The notes below the pieces were generated by a model, which saw nothing but the letters and a program-made list of their open reading frames with translations, had not been told where the DNA came from and made no database searches. This document shows positions 45,084 through 59,181 of a DNA stretch of 64,000 nt, piece by piece. This DNA is from Pontibacter litorisediminis. Lineage in GTDB: Bacteria > Bacteroidota > Bacteroidia > Cytophagales > Hymenobacteraceae. The translations under genes and the position numbers were made by a program. Numbering within the stretch: the first letter of the stretch is position 1; every line of letters begins with the position of its first letter. The stretch spans positions 186,001 through 250,000 of the forward strand of contig NZ_JARDUA010000002.1 of assembly GCF_029360645.1 (NCBI RefSeq). The letters are read 5' to 3'.

Positions 45084-45911
45084 CTATCTCATGGACAAAT
45101 CCGCCACCACGGATATCCCCACCTTCTCCCGGAACAGGGTTGGCGACACGCCGGTATGTTTCTTGAAGAAGCGGCTAAAGTAGTGCTCGTCGTCGAAGTG
45201 CAGGGCCGCTGCCACCTCTTTTACGCTTTTGTGCGTGAGGTGCAGCTGCTTTTTGGCCTCCAGCACCAGCCGCTCCTGCAGCAGCTGAGACGGCGACTTA
45301 CCGAAGCATTGCCTGCATTTCCGGGCAAAGGTGCCCGGAGAGAGGGCCAGTTCGCGGGCGTAGAAGGTAATGTTGCGCTGGGTGAGGAAGTGGTGCTCGA
45401 GCAGTGCCCTGAACTTCTCCAAAGAGTGGCCCCTGGCATCTGTGTCGAGTTGCTCGAGCCGCTTGATCCTGCTTGAAAGAGCCAGCAGTAACTGCAGGTA
45501 AGTACGCAGAACCGGCTCCGAATAGGCCTGGTTCCTCCGGATCTCTTCCCGCAGCTGCTCGAAAACCTGGTCCAGTTCGTTATCCTTTAAGGGAATAAAA
45601 GGCTGGCTGTAGAGGTTGTTAAACAGCAGGCCATTGCAGGCCACTTCATTTTTGTGGTACTCGATGCAGTAAAAATCGCCGTGGAAGGAGAGCCGCTCCA
45701 CCTCAAAATCCGTGTTGCCCCGGATGCTCAGGTGCTGGTACGGCGAGGTGAAAAGCGCGATCTTGCCATCAAACGCATACTCTGTAAAGTCCAGGCTTAC
45801 CTCACCGCTCCCCTCCAGGAGCAGAATGCTGTAGAACTCCGAGGAAGCAGGCTCGCAAAAGGAGCTGCAGCGAAGCTTTTGCAGCCTAAACACATCTTGG
45901 AATGCCGTCAT
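45084..45911 (-). CDS. AraC family transcriptional regulator
   Basis: A 275-residue regulator. The N-terminal sensing domain (about 1-165) has YSILLLEGSGEVSLDFTEYA and the cupin-like VERLSFHGDFYCIEYHKNEV. The C-terminal double HTH (about 175-270) has YARELALSPGTFARKCRQCF and VKEVAAALHFDDEHYFSRFF, then KKHTGVSPTLFR. It diverges from the LLM oxidoreductase across 330 bases (45912-46244). That gap contains an AAGTATA copy near 46150 and a near -7 element TAATTTGC (46187-46194), but no gene. Confidence 0.92.
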   Translation of the reverse strand: MTAFQDVFRLQKLRCSSFCEPASSEFYSILLLEGSGEVSLDFTEYAFDGKIALFTSPYQHLSIRGNTDFEVERLSFHGDFYCIEYHKNEVACNGLLFNNLYSQPFIPLKDNELDQVFEQLREEIRRNQAYSEPVLRTYLQLLLALSSRIKRLEQLDTDARGHSLEKFRALLEHHFLTQRNITFYARELALSPGTFARKCRQCFGKSPSQLLQERLVLEAKKQLHLTHKSVKEVAAALHFDDEHYFSRFFKKHTGVSPTLFREKVGISVVADLSMR

Positions 45912-46244
45912 GTAAGTTTGGCAGGTGCCATAAAAGATTTCTTAAAGGAAGCCGCTTCTGCATCAAAGCCCAACAAGAGGCAGTGCCGAACTACGGTGCA
46001 GGGCCCTCGGCCACTCCCGCCATACCAGCAGCGGCGCTCTACCGGCCGGCCAGAAGCACGGACAGTTTTGTACCTGATTCTACCAAACAGATGACCCTTC
46101 ATGCTTGTTATCTTCTTTTACCCTGTCTACATAACTGACGAGGAAAAGTAAAAGTATACACTATTACGCGGTAAAGCCCTATGCAGTAATTTGCAGTTGC
46201 ATCGGTTACTCGCTTACCCACTAACGAAACCAAGTACAGGCACC

Positions 46245-47312
46245 ATGGAAATTGGCATCACCACTTTTGTTGAAAATACCCCGGACCCCACCAACGGCAC
46301 CCTGCTGAGCCCGCAGGAAAGACTGAGTAACCTCCTGGAGGAGATAGAACTGGCAGACCAGCTGGGGCTGGACGTATTTGGAATCGGGGAGCACCACCGC
46401 TCCGACTACCTGGTTTCCTCTCCTGCCGTGGTGCTGGCCGCCGCCGCTGTCCGCACCAAAAGCATCAAGCTCACGAGTGCCGTCACGGTGCTCAGTTCCG
46501 ATGATCCGGTACGGGTTTTCCAGGACTTTGCACACGTAGACCTGCTCTCCAAGGGCCGCGCCGAGATCATGGCCGGCAGGGGCTCCTTTATCGAGTCTTT
46601 CCCTCTGTTCGGCTACGACCTGCAGGACTACGACACCCTCTTCTCCGAGAAACTGGAGCTGCTGCTGGAGATCAACAGGCAGGAGCGCGTCAGCTGGAGT
46701 GGCAAGCACCGGCCGGCCATAGAAAACCGCGGGGTATACCCCAGGCCTTACCAAAAGGAGCTGCCCGTCTGGATTGCCGTAGGGGGAACGCCTGCCTCGG
46801 TGGTACGCGCCGCCAGTAAAGGTTTGCCCATGGCCCTGGCTATCATCGGCGGCATGCCGGATCGCTTTGTGCCCTTCACCGACCTCTACAAAGAAACCTA
46901 TAAAAGCGCGGGCCACGACCCTGCCAAGTTTCAGCTGGCCATCAACTCGCACGGCTATATTTCGGAAGACTCCCAAAAGGCGGCCGATGAATTCTATGGT
47001 CCTTACGCCCAGGTGATGAGCAAGCTAGGGCGCGAGCGGGGCTGGTCGCCCATGAGCCGGGAGCACTACGAGATGATGCGGGAGCCGCAGGGTTCGCTAC
47101 TGGTGGGAAGCCCGCAACAGGTGATCGACAAGATCCTCTATGAGTATGAGTTGTTTGGAAACACCCGTTTCCTGCTGCAGTTTAGCGTGGGTACGCTGCC
47201 GCACAAAAAGATGCTGCACGCCATAGAGTTGCTGGGCACCGTAGTGGCACCGGCTGTAAAGAAAGCGGTTGCCCGCCAGCAGAACGCAAACGAACAGGGT
47301 GAGCAAGTATAG
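46245..47312 (+). CDS. LLM-class flavin-dependent oxidoreductase
   Basis: About 355 residues from the ATG at 46245. A bacterial-luciferase-like TIM barrel is indicated by [34 protein letters not shown], the strand around [15 protein letters not shown], and [20 protein letters not shown]. The C-terminus holds [20 protein letters not shown]. It uses reduced flavin, likely for monooxygenation of an unknown substrate. It diverges from the AraC gene, which may control it. Confidence 0.92.
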   Translation: MEIGITTFVENTPDPTNGTLLSPQERLSNLLEEIELADQLGLDVFGIGEHHRSDYLVSSPAVVLAAAAVRTKSIKLTSAVTVLSSDDPVRVFQDFAHVDLLSKGRAEIMAGRGSFIESFPLFGYDLQDYDTLFSEKLELLLEINRQERVSWSGKHRPAIENRGVYPRPYQKELPVWIAVGGTPASVVRAASKGLPMALAIIGGMPDRFVPFTDLYKETYKSAGHDPAKFQLAINSHGYISEDSQKAADEFYGPYAQVMSKLGRERGWSPMSREHYEMMREPQGSLLVGSPQQVIDKILYEYELFGNTRFLLQFSVGTLPHKKMLHAIELLGTVVAPAVKKAVARQQNANEQGEQV

Positions 47313-47454
47313 GGAGGCCATCCATGTGCATTTAGTTTTCTCCTGCAAGGCACCCGGAACAGTGGCATCGGGCTTTTTTGGAGTTGTAAGACCCTCTGCG
47401 CCTAAAGTACAGTTTTTTTAGTTATACTTGTTTCCTCATAATTTAACAACCCTG

Positions 47455-47847
47455 ATGCTCATACCTTGTCAATTCATCAAGCTGGAGTTTGATCCTGCCA
47501 CGGATGTGCTCTACTTGGAATGGCCCAACATCCATGATTATACTGTTTATGAGCTTCGGTTTATCCTCACGGAGTTGGTAAGCACCATAAAGCACTACGA
47601 CATCAAGAAAGTGCTGGCAGACTCAAGAAATTCAGATCTTACGCTGCCGGAACAGGAGTATGAGGCCATTGTGGCACAATTTGCAGAAGAACTGTGTGGC
47701 ACGCGCCTCCAGAAATTCGCCAGGCTCACCACCGGACAGCCCCCACGGGAAAAGGCTGCTCAAAAAGCCGCAGAGCACGTAAAAGATCGCTTCGAAGTGC
47801 GCGGCTTCTACACGCTTGAGGAAGCCATGGCTTGGCTTAATGCCTGA
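47455..47847 (+). CDS. Uncharacterised STAS/SpoIIAA-like protein
   Basis: About 130 residues from the ATG at 47455. The pattern FIKLEFDPATDVLYLEWPNI, TVYELRFILTELVSTIKHYD, IKKVLADSRNS and later FEVRGFYTLEEAMAWLN matches the STAS-like small proteins seen in Bacteroidota, in which the last helix reads F-x-x-x-EAxxWL. Its plan resembles the protein at 17994-18449. No partner gene is adjacent; the function is unknown. The following 250 bases (47848-48094) show nothing. Confidence 0.6.
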   Translation: MLIPCQFIKLEFDPATDVLYLEWPNIHDYTVYELRFILTELVSTIKHYDIKKVLADSRNSDLTLPEQEYEAIVAQFAEELCGTRLQKFARLTTGQPPREKAAQKAAEHVKDRFEVRGFYTLEEAMAWLNA

Positions 47848-48094
47848 TCTGATACCCACCCCCCGTTTCACTCTCCGCCCCGGCTTTCTGCAGGGAGCTG
47901 CGTCCACAAACTTAGCACCTGATTCCAGGCCTCTAAGCCAGTGGGAAAGCTTGGCGCTTTGCAGTACCTTTGCCACAGGCTCTCTACCGGTTACGGATAG
48001 GCGCTCTTTTCCTGATCAGCATCAGGCAAGGTGCTTACCTTGTGGCCGGGAACGCAGCCCTTAAATTAATATCGATATCCCCTTTCCCAAGTAC

Positions 48095-49078
48095 ATGAGT
48101 TTTTTAGAAGTAGCCGGAATTCGGGTGGAGGAAGCAAGCAAAACCGTGCTGCACGACATTAGCTTTGCACAGCAGGAGTTCCAGAAGATAGCGATTGCCG
48201 GCGAGACCGGCTCAGGCAAAAGTACCTTGCTCAAAACCATAGCGGGGCTGGTGGAGCCAACCGCGGGTAAAGTATACTTTGAGGGAGAGCAAGTGATTGG
48301 CCCGGCTGAGAAACTGGTGGCAGGGCATCCGGGCATCGCTTACCTCTCGCAGCACTTTGAGCTGCCGCACTCGCTGCGCGTGGAGCAGGTATTGCGGTAT
48401 GCCAACGCCCTTACAAGCGAGGAAGCGGGTCTACTATACGACATCTGCCGCGTAAGCCACCTGCTGCCCCGCAAAACCAACCAGCTTTCCGGCGGCGAGC
48501 GCCAGCGCATCGCCCTGGCCCGCATGCTCAGCACTGCCCCACGCCTGCTGCTGCTCGACGAACCTTACTCTAACCTCGACACCGCCCATAAAAGTATACT
48601 TAAGGATGTGATCCGCGACATCAGCCAGGAACTGGACATCACCTGCACCCTTGTCTCCCACGATCCGCTCGACACCCTCTCCTGGGCCGATGAGATGGTG
48701 GTGCTGAAAGACGGGCGGCTGCAGCAGAAGGGCACGCCGGAGCAGCTTTACAAGCAACCGGCCAACGAGTACACCGCTGCCCTGTTCGGGAGCTATAACC
48801 TCCTGAGCGAAGCAGGAACACAGGCGCTGGCGTCAAGCCACGGCCTCCGACCGGACGGGAAAAGGATGCTGGTGCGGCCGGAGCGCATGAAGTTGGAAGC
48901 CAAGGGCAACAAGGGCATGGCAGGCGTAGTAAAAAGTATAGCTTACTTCGGCAGCTTCTACGAAGTGCAGGTGCAGCTACCGCAGGACGTGGTGAAAGCA
49001 AAAGTATGGGATAACCGTTTCAGCGAAGGTGAGGCGGTGCAGGTGGTGTTGGTCCCGGAGGCAGTGTGGTTTGTTTAA
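48095..49078 (+). CDS. ABC transporter ATPase with C-terminal TOBE-like domain
   Basis: A 327-residue ATP-binding subunit. Walker A is GETGSGKST (36-44), the signature LSGGERQ (131-137), Walker B LLLLDEP (with Asp155-Glu156), and the switch His189 in LVSHD. The C-terminal 90 residues (RMLVRPERMKLEAKGNKGMA) are TOBE-like, as in iron, spermidine or sulfate importers. No permease or binding protein is nearby. It is followed after 12 bases by an acyl-CoA ligase gene, with which it probably forms an operon. Confidence 0.92.
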   Translation: MSFLEVAGIRVEEASKTVLHDISFAQQEFQKIAIAGETGSGKSTLLKTIAGLVEPTAGKVYFEGEQVIGPAEKLVAGHPGIAYLSQHFELPHSLRVEQVLRYANALTSEEAGLLYDICRVSHLLPRKTNQLSGGERQRIALARMLSTAPRLLLLDEPYSNLDTAHKSILKDVIRDISQELDITCTLVSHDPLDTLSWADEMVVLKDGRLQQKGTPEQLYKQPANEYTAALFGSYNLLSEAGTQALASSHGLRPDGKRMLVRPERMKLEAKGNKGMAGVVKSIAYFGSFYEVQVQLPQDVVKAKVWDNRFSEGEAVQVVLVPEAVWFV

Positions 49079-49090
49079 GTATAGCACAGG

Positions 49091-50902
49091 ATGCAAAATA
49101 AGAAAACGGGCCAGGTAAAAGTGCCCACGCGTTTGTTCGATTGCCTTGCCTACCAGTTGGAGAACACCCCGCTGCAGGACATGCTGTGCGCCAAGGAAGA
49201 TGGCGTGTGGCGAGCGTACAGTACCCAGGAGGTTGGTGATAAGGTAAACCAGCTCAGTGCCGGCCTGCTGGCCCTGGGCATAGCTGCCAATGATGGCTCC
49301 ATCGAGGGGCGTGACAAGATCGCGATCATCAGCCCTAACTGCCCGGAATGGATGCTGGTGGATATGGCCATTCAACAGACCGGGGCGGTGTCGGTGCCGG
49401 TTTACCCGAACATCAACGACAGCGAACTACAGTTTATACTTCAGGATGCAGGAATAAAAGTGGCTTTTGTAGGTGATGAAAGTCTGTATGAGAAGCTGCA
49501 GCACATAAGCGGCGGCCTGCCCGACCTGCAGACTGTTTATACTTTTAAACCCGTGCCGGGCGCCAGAAGCTGGACGGAGCTGCTGGCGGAGCTAACGCCC
49601 GAGACGGAGCAGTTGGTAAGCCAGTGCCGTGAGGCGGTGCGGGAGACCGACCTGGCCACCATACTGTATACCTCCGGCACCACCGGCACCCCGAAAGGCG
49701 TGATGCTCTCGCATTACAACATCGTCCATAACGTGTTCGGCAGCGCCAAGGTGATCGAGGAGATTGGGGTGCGCGGCAAAAGGGCGCTTAGCTTCCTGCC
49801 CCTCAACCACGCGTTTGAGCGCATGGCCACCTACTGCTACTTCTACTGCGGTGTATCCATTTACTATGCCGAGGGAATGGAGAAGATCGGTGAGAACCTG
49901 CGCGAGGTAAAACCCACGCTGTTCACCACCGTGCCGCGCCTGCTCGAGAAAGTGTATGAGAGCATCGTGGCCAAAGGCAACGCGCTAACGGGCACCAAGA
50001 AGAAGCTGTTTTTCTGGGCGCTGGGGCTGGCCGAGCAGTTTGAGATCAACAAGCCCCTGCCCCTTAGCTACCGTCTGCAGCTGGCCCTGGCCGACAGGCT
50101 CATCTTCAGCAAATGGCGCGAGGCGCTGGGCGGAGAACTGAAAGCCGTGATCACCGGGGCGGCCGCCTGTCAGGTGCGCCTGCTCAAGGTGTTTACCGCC
50201 GCCGGCATCGTTATCCAGGAAGGCTACGGGCTGACGGAGGCTTCCCCTATCATCAGCGGCAACCGCTACAGCGAAAAGAACCGCATGTTTGGTACCGTGG
50301 GTCCGCTGCTGGAGAACGTAGAAGTAAAGATAGCCGATGATGGAGAGATCCTGTGCAAAGGCCCTAACGTGATGATGGGCTACTACAAGCGCCCTGACTT
50401 GACAGCCGAAGTGATGGATGGCGAGTGGCTGCGCACCGGCGACATCGGCACCATGGTCGATGGCAAATTCCTGAAAATCACCGACCGCAAGAAAGAGCTG
50501 TTTAAGACCAGCGGGGGCAAGTACGTGGCTCCGCAGCCTATCGAGAACAAGATGGTGGAGAGCACCTGGATAGAGCAGATCATGGTAGTGGGCGAGCTGC
50601 AGAAGTATGTGGGCGCCGTTATTGTACCTGCCTTCCACGCCCTGAAGGACTGGTTTGAGAAGCAGGGGTTGACGTACCCTGGCGATGAGGCCGTGGCTGA
50701 GGACAAGCAGGTGCGCGCGCTGATCAAAGAGGCCATAAACCAGTACAACCAGCACTTCAACCCCGTAGAGCAGGTGAAGCGTTTCGTGCTGCTGCCCCAC
50801 TACTGGACCATCAGCAGCGGAGAACTCACGCCCACCCTGAAACTCAAGCGGAAAGTGATTATGGAGAAGTATGGGGAGCTGATCGGCTCGATGTACAGAT
50901 AA
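49091..50902 (+). CDS. Long-chain fatty acid--CoA ligase (AMP-forming)
   Basis: A 603-residue member of the ANL superfamily that activates a fatty acid with ATP and CoA. The P-loop is ILYTSGTTGTPKGVMLSH (about 192-209), the core motif is EGYGLTEASPII (about 377-388), and the hinge/catalytic end has TGDIGTMVDGKFLKITDRKK and a Lys near KTSGGKYVAPQPIE. It has the length and order of long-chain (FadD15/LACS-type) ligases. No signal peptide. It follows the ABC ATPase closely, and a terminator follows it. Confidence 0.93.
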   Translation: MQNKKTGQVKVPTRLFDCLAYQLENTPLQDMLCAKEDGVWRAYSTQEVGDKVNQLSAGLLALGIAANDGSIEGRDKIAIISPNCPEWMLVDMAIQQTGAVSVPVYPNINDSELQFILQDAGIKVAFVGDESLYEKLQHISGGLPDLQTVYTFKPVPGARSWTELLAELTPETEQLVSQCREAVRETDLATILYTSGTTGTPKGVMLSHYNIVHNVFGSAKVIEEIGVRGKRALSFLPLNHAFERMATYCYFYCGVSIYYAEGMEKIGENLREVKPTLFTTVPRLLEKVYESIVAKGNALTGTKKKLFFWALGLAEQFEINKPLPLSYRLQLALADRLIFSKWREALGGELKAVITGAAACQVRLLKVFTAAGIVIQEGYGLTEASPIISGNRYSEKNRMFGTVGPLLENVEVKIADDGEILCKGPNVMMGYYKRPDLTAEVMDGEWLRTGDIGTMVDGKFLKITDRKKELFKTSGGKYVAPQPIENKMVESTWIEQIMVVGELQKYVGAVIVPAFHALKDWFEKQGLTYPGDEAVAEDKQVRALIKEAINQYNQHFNPVEQVKRFVLLPHYWTISSGELTPTLKLKRKVIMEKYGELIGSMYR

Positions 50903-50907
50903 GGAGA

Positions 50908-50950
50908 AGAGGCTGTTGTGAATAAAGCCGCAACAGCCTCTCCTTTTATA
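50908..50950 (+). terminator. Terminator of the ABC-ligase operon
   Basis: AGAGGCTGTTG (50908-50918) pairs perfectly with CAACAGCCTCT (50931-50941), followed by CCTTTTATACTTTTTT. The T-rich tail contains a TATACTT heptamer. Confidence 0.85.
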
Positions 50951-51062
50951 CTTTTTTAGGGCCTGGCTAGGTAACTTGCTTGGGTTACTATCACAGGTGT
51001 TTCCTGGCGATTGCTTCCGCTCGTGCCTTTGCCTGCCGCTATTTCTCATCCGTTGCTGCCGT

Positions 51063-51484
51063 GGGCTTGCAGCCCGAGCCTTGTCTCGCTGTTCCGGACA
51101 TCCTTTCCCCCTCTGCTGCGGACTTACCAATCCGCGGAAGCCATACTTTATACCTGCCTCTGTCCTAACTTTCCTGGCGCAAATCTTCAGATTTGTGACT
51201 TCCCAATAATGTTGAGTCTCTGACTCAACTGGCTTGAAAAGCCATACCTCATACTTTAGCTATACTTCATACTTCTCTGGCGCAAGCGTCCGCTTGTGCC
51301 TTCTACGAGCCGTTGCTTTCTACAATTTGAGCCAAGTTATCCTTACTAGCTGCCGTTCATCCTCCAGCCCCACAAGCCTATCGTTGCATCTCCTGCTTTG
51401 GCTCCCTCTAGGCCGGGAGGCCTCGTCTTCGGGCATCGCGCTGGGAGCTTTTCCTTTGCTCCTGACGTCGCAATGCCTTCGGCA
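51063..51484. repeat. Cluster of seven short hairpins with unrelated arms
   Basis: The gene-free stretch 50951-51719 contains at least seven short inverted repeats with 3-4-base loops: 51063-51075 (GGGCT/AGCCC), 51180-51195 (CAAATC/GATTTG), 51211-51229 (GTTGAGTC/GACTCAAC), 51230-51244 (TGGCTT/AAGCCA), 51279-51300 (GGCGCAAGC/GCTTGTGCC, one G-U), 51410-51423 (AGGCC/GGCCT) and 51474-51484 (TGCC/GGCA). Three lie back to back. ATACTT words occur between them (51248-51273). No coding frame is credible. Confidence 0.65.
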
Positions 51485-51719
51485 CCGGAAAAACTCGCAT
51501 AGGCGCTCAACCCAAAGACTGGGATCCTTTCGATAGCTGCTGCCTTTACTATGGATTTAGTATAAGGAGCAGGGGTGGTTGGACCCGGTGCTGCGTGAGC
51601 TCAAGCTTTTAAGGCCAGGACATGCCCCATCTGAGACCAGCTGCTACAAATGCTTATAGTTTAACTATGGCAATTACAGGCTTACTATTTCCTGCTTCTA
51701 AGGGAAAGAGCGGGCAAAT

Positions 51720-52583
51720 TTATTCCGCCCACAAACTGGCTGCGCCCAGCAGCGCGGCCTCTTCTCCAAGTACAGCCGTTTTAACAGGGATGAGGCAACG
51801 TTGCTGCTCTAGCCCCTGCCGCAATGCGGGTTCGAAAAGCTCATAGGCCTTGCTGATGTTGCCCCCCAGCACCAGCACCTCCGGCGTTGCCTCCTGGATG
51901 AAGGGCACCAGGAACTTCGCCAGGTTCTCACCAAACTCGCGGAAGATCTCCCCCACCACCGGCTCCTGCGGCAAGCGGTCTACCATCGCTTTTACATGTA
52001 ACACCTGATTCCCTGTCAGCTCGCTGTAGCGTCTCACAAACCATCTTGAGCTTAGGTACTCCTCGGCAATACTTTCCCCGAAAGGAGTATCCCACAAGTC
52101 AGCGTCCTCAGCCAAGCCATTTTTATATCTGGCAGTGCCCAAACCCGTGCCAAGGGTCATGCCAATGGCCCTGCTGTAACCTTTGGCAGCCCCGCCAAAC
52201 ACCTCTCCCTGCAGAAAACAGGCCGCATCGTTCAGAGTCCGGATGTCAGATTTGGCTAGTCCGAGCTTGTCCGCCACCAAGGCAATCACATCCACACCAT
52301 AGAGCGCATCATACTTTCCCTGCCCCTGCATCAGCGCTATACCGTTGGCATAATCAAAAGGCCCAGGCATGGCTATTCCGATTTTGCTTACCGGCTCGTT
52401 GCATGACGCCATAGCCGCCGCCATCGCGCCTGCCCAGGCTGCCGTTATTTCTTCCACAGAGCCACCCGCATTCAAATGTTCCCGCACCTGTGTCTGGGGC
52501 AGCAGTGTCCTCAATTCCATGGCCACTGTTGCCGCCGTAATGTGAGTGCCGCCAATGTCCACTCCTAATACAAAAGGGTTCAT
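51720..52583 (-). CDS. ROK family sugar kinase-like protein
   Basis: A 287-residue protein of the sugar kinase/actin fold. The N-terminal phosphate loop VLGVDIGGTHITAATV, the adenosine-side GMTLGTGLGTARYKNG, and GGNISKAYELFEPAL near the end are visible. Asp in LNDAACFLQGE corresponds to the catalytic-base region. The CxCGxxGC zinc motif of most ROK kinases is absent, so it belongs to a zinc-less subgroup. The likely substrate is glucose or an amino sugar, not determinable here. It is a single gene. Confidence 0.88.
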   Translation of the reverse strand: MNPFVLGVDIGGTHITAATVAMELRTLLPQTQVREHLNAGGSVEEITAAWAGAMAAAMASCNEPVSKIGIAMPGPFDYANGIALMQGQGKYDALYGVDVIALVADKLGLAKSDIRTLNDAACFLQGEVFGGAAKGYSRAIGMTLGTGLGTARYKNGLAEDADLWDTPFGESIAEEYLSSRWFVRRYSELTGNQVLHVKAMVDRLPQEPVVGEIFREFGENLAKFLVPFIQEATPEVLVLGGNISKAYELFEPALRQGLEQQRCLIPVKTAVLGEEAALLGAASLWAE

Positions 52584-53017
52584 ATCTTATTCTAATAATG
52601 CCTAAAACGAGAGTCTGAAATAACTAATACTTTCCAGCAAATGAAAAGAAGGCAGCATAATTCCTTACGCCCCCACGTGCCTTCCTCTGTCCTACTGAAA
52701 GCAGGATTTTCGCCACAACACAGGCTGATTTATAACTTTTCAAATACCATTAAGTAACGACTCACTTTCCTAGATTGCCTCTCCACTACTACCTCCTGCC
52801 TCGAGGTTTACGAGTCACCAACAAGACACAAATTCACATCCATCTATCACCGCATTAAACAAACGTTTGATTTGATCAAACTTTACCAATTTTTAAGCAT
52901 TTTCATTAATGTTTTACAACCTAAAATCTCGCATGTTAACAAAATTACAATTCGTAAAATTTGCATAGTAAATATTTAAATTATAATTTATGAATTCTCT
53001 CCTCCTTAAAACCATGT
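52584..53017 (+). promoter_or_regulatory. AT-rich upstream region of gltB with a candidate -7 element
   Basis: The 430 bases before gltB become strongly AT-rich from about 52850. TAAAATTTGC (52955-52964) is identical to the element before fabH and resembles the -7 consensus with one extra spacer base. It lies 55 bases before the gltB start. No gene is present. Confidence 0.4.
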
Positions 53018-57543
<4,526 letters not shown>

Positions 57544-57544
<1 letters not shown>

Positions 57545-58956
57545 TGGGAAAAGCAGACGGATTTTTGATTTATGACCGCGAGCTGCCAGCAGCACGCGAC
57601 CCGAAAGAACGCATCAACGACTCCAACGAGATTTATACCCCCTTTCCGGATGAAAAAACAAAGCAACAGGCAGCACGCTGCATGGACTGTGGCGTACCTT
57701 TCTGCCACAACGGCTGCCCGCTTGGCAACCTGATACCCGACTTCAACGACGCGGTGCATGATGGCGAGTGGGAGCGCGCAGCGCAGATACTGTACAGCAC
57801 CAACAACTTTCCGGAGTTTACCGGCCGCATCTGCCCCGCTCCCTGCGAGTCGAGCTGCGTGCTTTCTATTAACAAACCGGCGGTAACCATTGAGCACGTC
57901 GAGAAAACCATTGCAGAGAAGTCGTTTGAACTGGGCCTGGTAAAACCACAGCCACCGGCGCACCGAACCGGGAAGCGGGTGGCAATTGTTGGCTCCGGGC
58001 CTGCCGGTCTGGCAGCCGCTGCCCAACTGAACCAGGCGGGCCACGAGGTGCACGTGTACGAGAAGGACGACAAAGCAGGGGGCTTGCTACGCTATGGCAT
58101 ACCTGACTTTAAGCTGGAGAAGTGGACCATAGACCGGCGCCTGACCATACTAGAGGCGGATGGCATTCATTTCCACCTGAGCAAGGAGATCGGCAGGGAC
58201 ACGACCCTCAAGAAGCTGCACCGCAAGTATGACGCCGTGCTGCTGACCATCGGCTCCAGCAAACCGCGCGTGTTGGGCATCCCGGGCAATCACCTGAAAG
58301 GCATTCACTTTGCCATGGACTACCTGACGCGGCACAACCGGCGGGTGGCAGGCGAAAGTATACCTGCCGGGGAGGACATTGTCGCCACCGACAAGCACGT
58401 GCTGGTTATTGGCGGCGGCGACACCGGCTCCGACTGCGTAGGCACGGCTAACCGCCAGTTTGCCCGGTCCATCTCACAGCTGCAGTACCGCCAGATGCCG
58501 TCCACGGTGCGCTCCCCTGACAACCCGTGGCCGGAAACCCCGATGACTTTCACGGCGTCCAGCTCGCATGAAGAGGGCTGCGAACGCAGCTGGGGCTGGC
58601 TCACCAAAGAATTCATTGCCGATGAGAACGGCTTTGTAAAGGGACTGAAAGTAGTGGAGCTGGAGTGGAAAAACAGCCGGGAGTACATCGAGAAGCCGGG
58701 AAGCGAGCAGACACTGCCCTGCGACCTGGCGCTTATCGCCATAGGCTACGAACGCCCCCAGCACGATGCCTTTAGCGCCAGCTTTGCGTTTGAGACAGAC
58801 CCGCGCGGCAACTTTAAGCTGCAGGACTGGCAGACCAACATACCGGGCATTTTTGCCGCCGGCGACGCCTACCGGGGCCAATCCCTGGTAGTATGGGCTA
58901 TTGCAGACGGGCGCAAGGCCGCCCGGGCGATAGACCAGTACCTGGTGGAAAAATAG
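57544..58956 (+). CDS. gltD: Glutamate synthase small subunit
   Basis: It supplies electrons from NADPH through FAD and 4Fe-4S centres to GltB. The protein is 470 residues. The N-terminal cysteines lie in AARCMDCGVPFCHNGCPLGN and ICPAPCESSCV, the FAD motif is VAIVGSGPAGLAAAAQL and the NADPH motif is VLVIGGGDTGSDCVG. The C-terminal GIFAAGDAYRGQSLVVWAIA closes the FAD site. The ATG shares an A with the gltB TGA. It is followed by a strong terminator. Confidence 0.97.
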
Positions 58957-58976
58957 CCCCCTCCCCTGGGATATCA

Positions 58977-59035
58977 CAGCAGGCGCTAAAGGCCTTCTCT
59001 TTATAAAGTATAGAGAGGATCTTTAGCGCCTGCTG
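58977..59035 (+). terminator. Two-level hairpin terminator of gltBD
   Basis: CAGCAGGCGCTAAAG (58977-58991) pairs perfectly with CTTTAGCGCCTGCTG (59021-59035). The enclosed loop has its own small hairpin around CTTTATAAAGTATAGAG, which contains an AAGTATA heptamer. The following TTCTT is a weak T run. Confidence 0.8.
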
Positions 59036-59181
59036 TTCTTCCGGCCAACCCAAGTGATAGCGCCTTGTCTCCAGGTAGCTTTATCGGATGCCTTCTACGC
59101 CCCAGGCTTAACCATAACAGCCCCATGATTTAGGAAGAACGCTACCCGAATCTCAAAAACAATCCCGAAATTTGGGCTACG

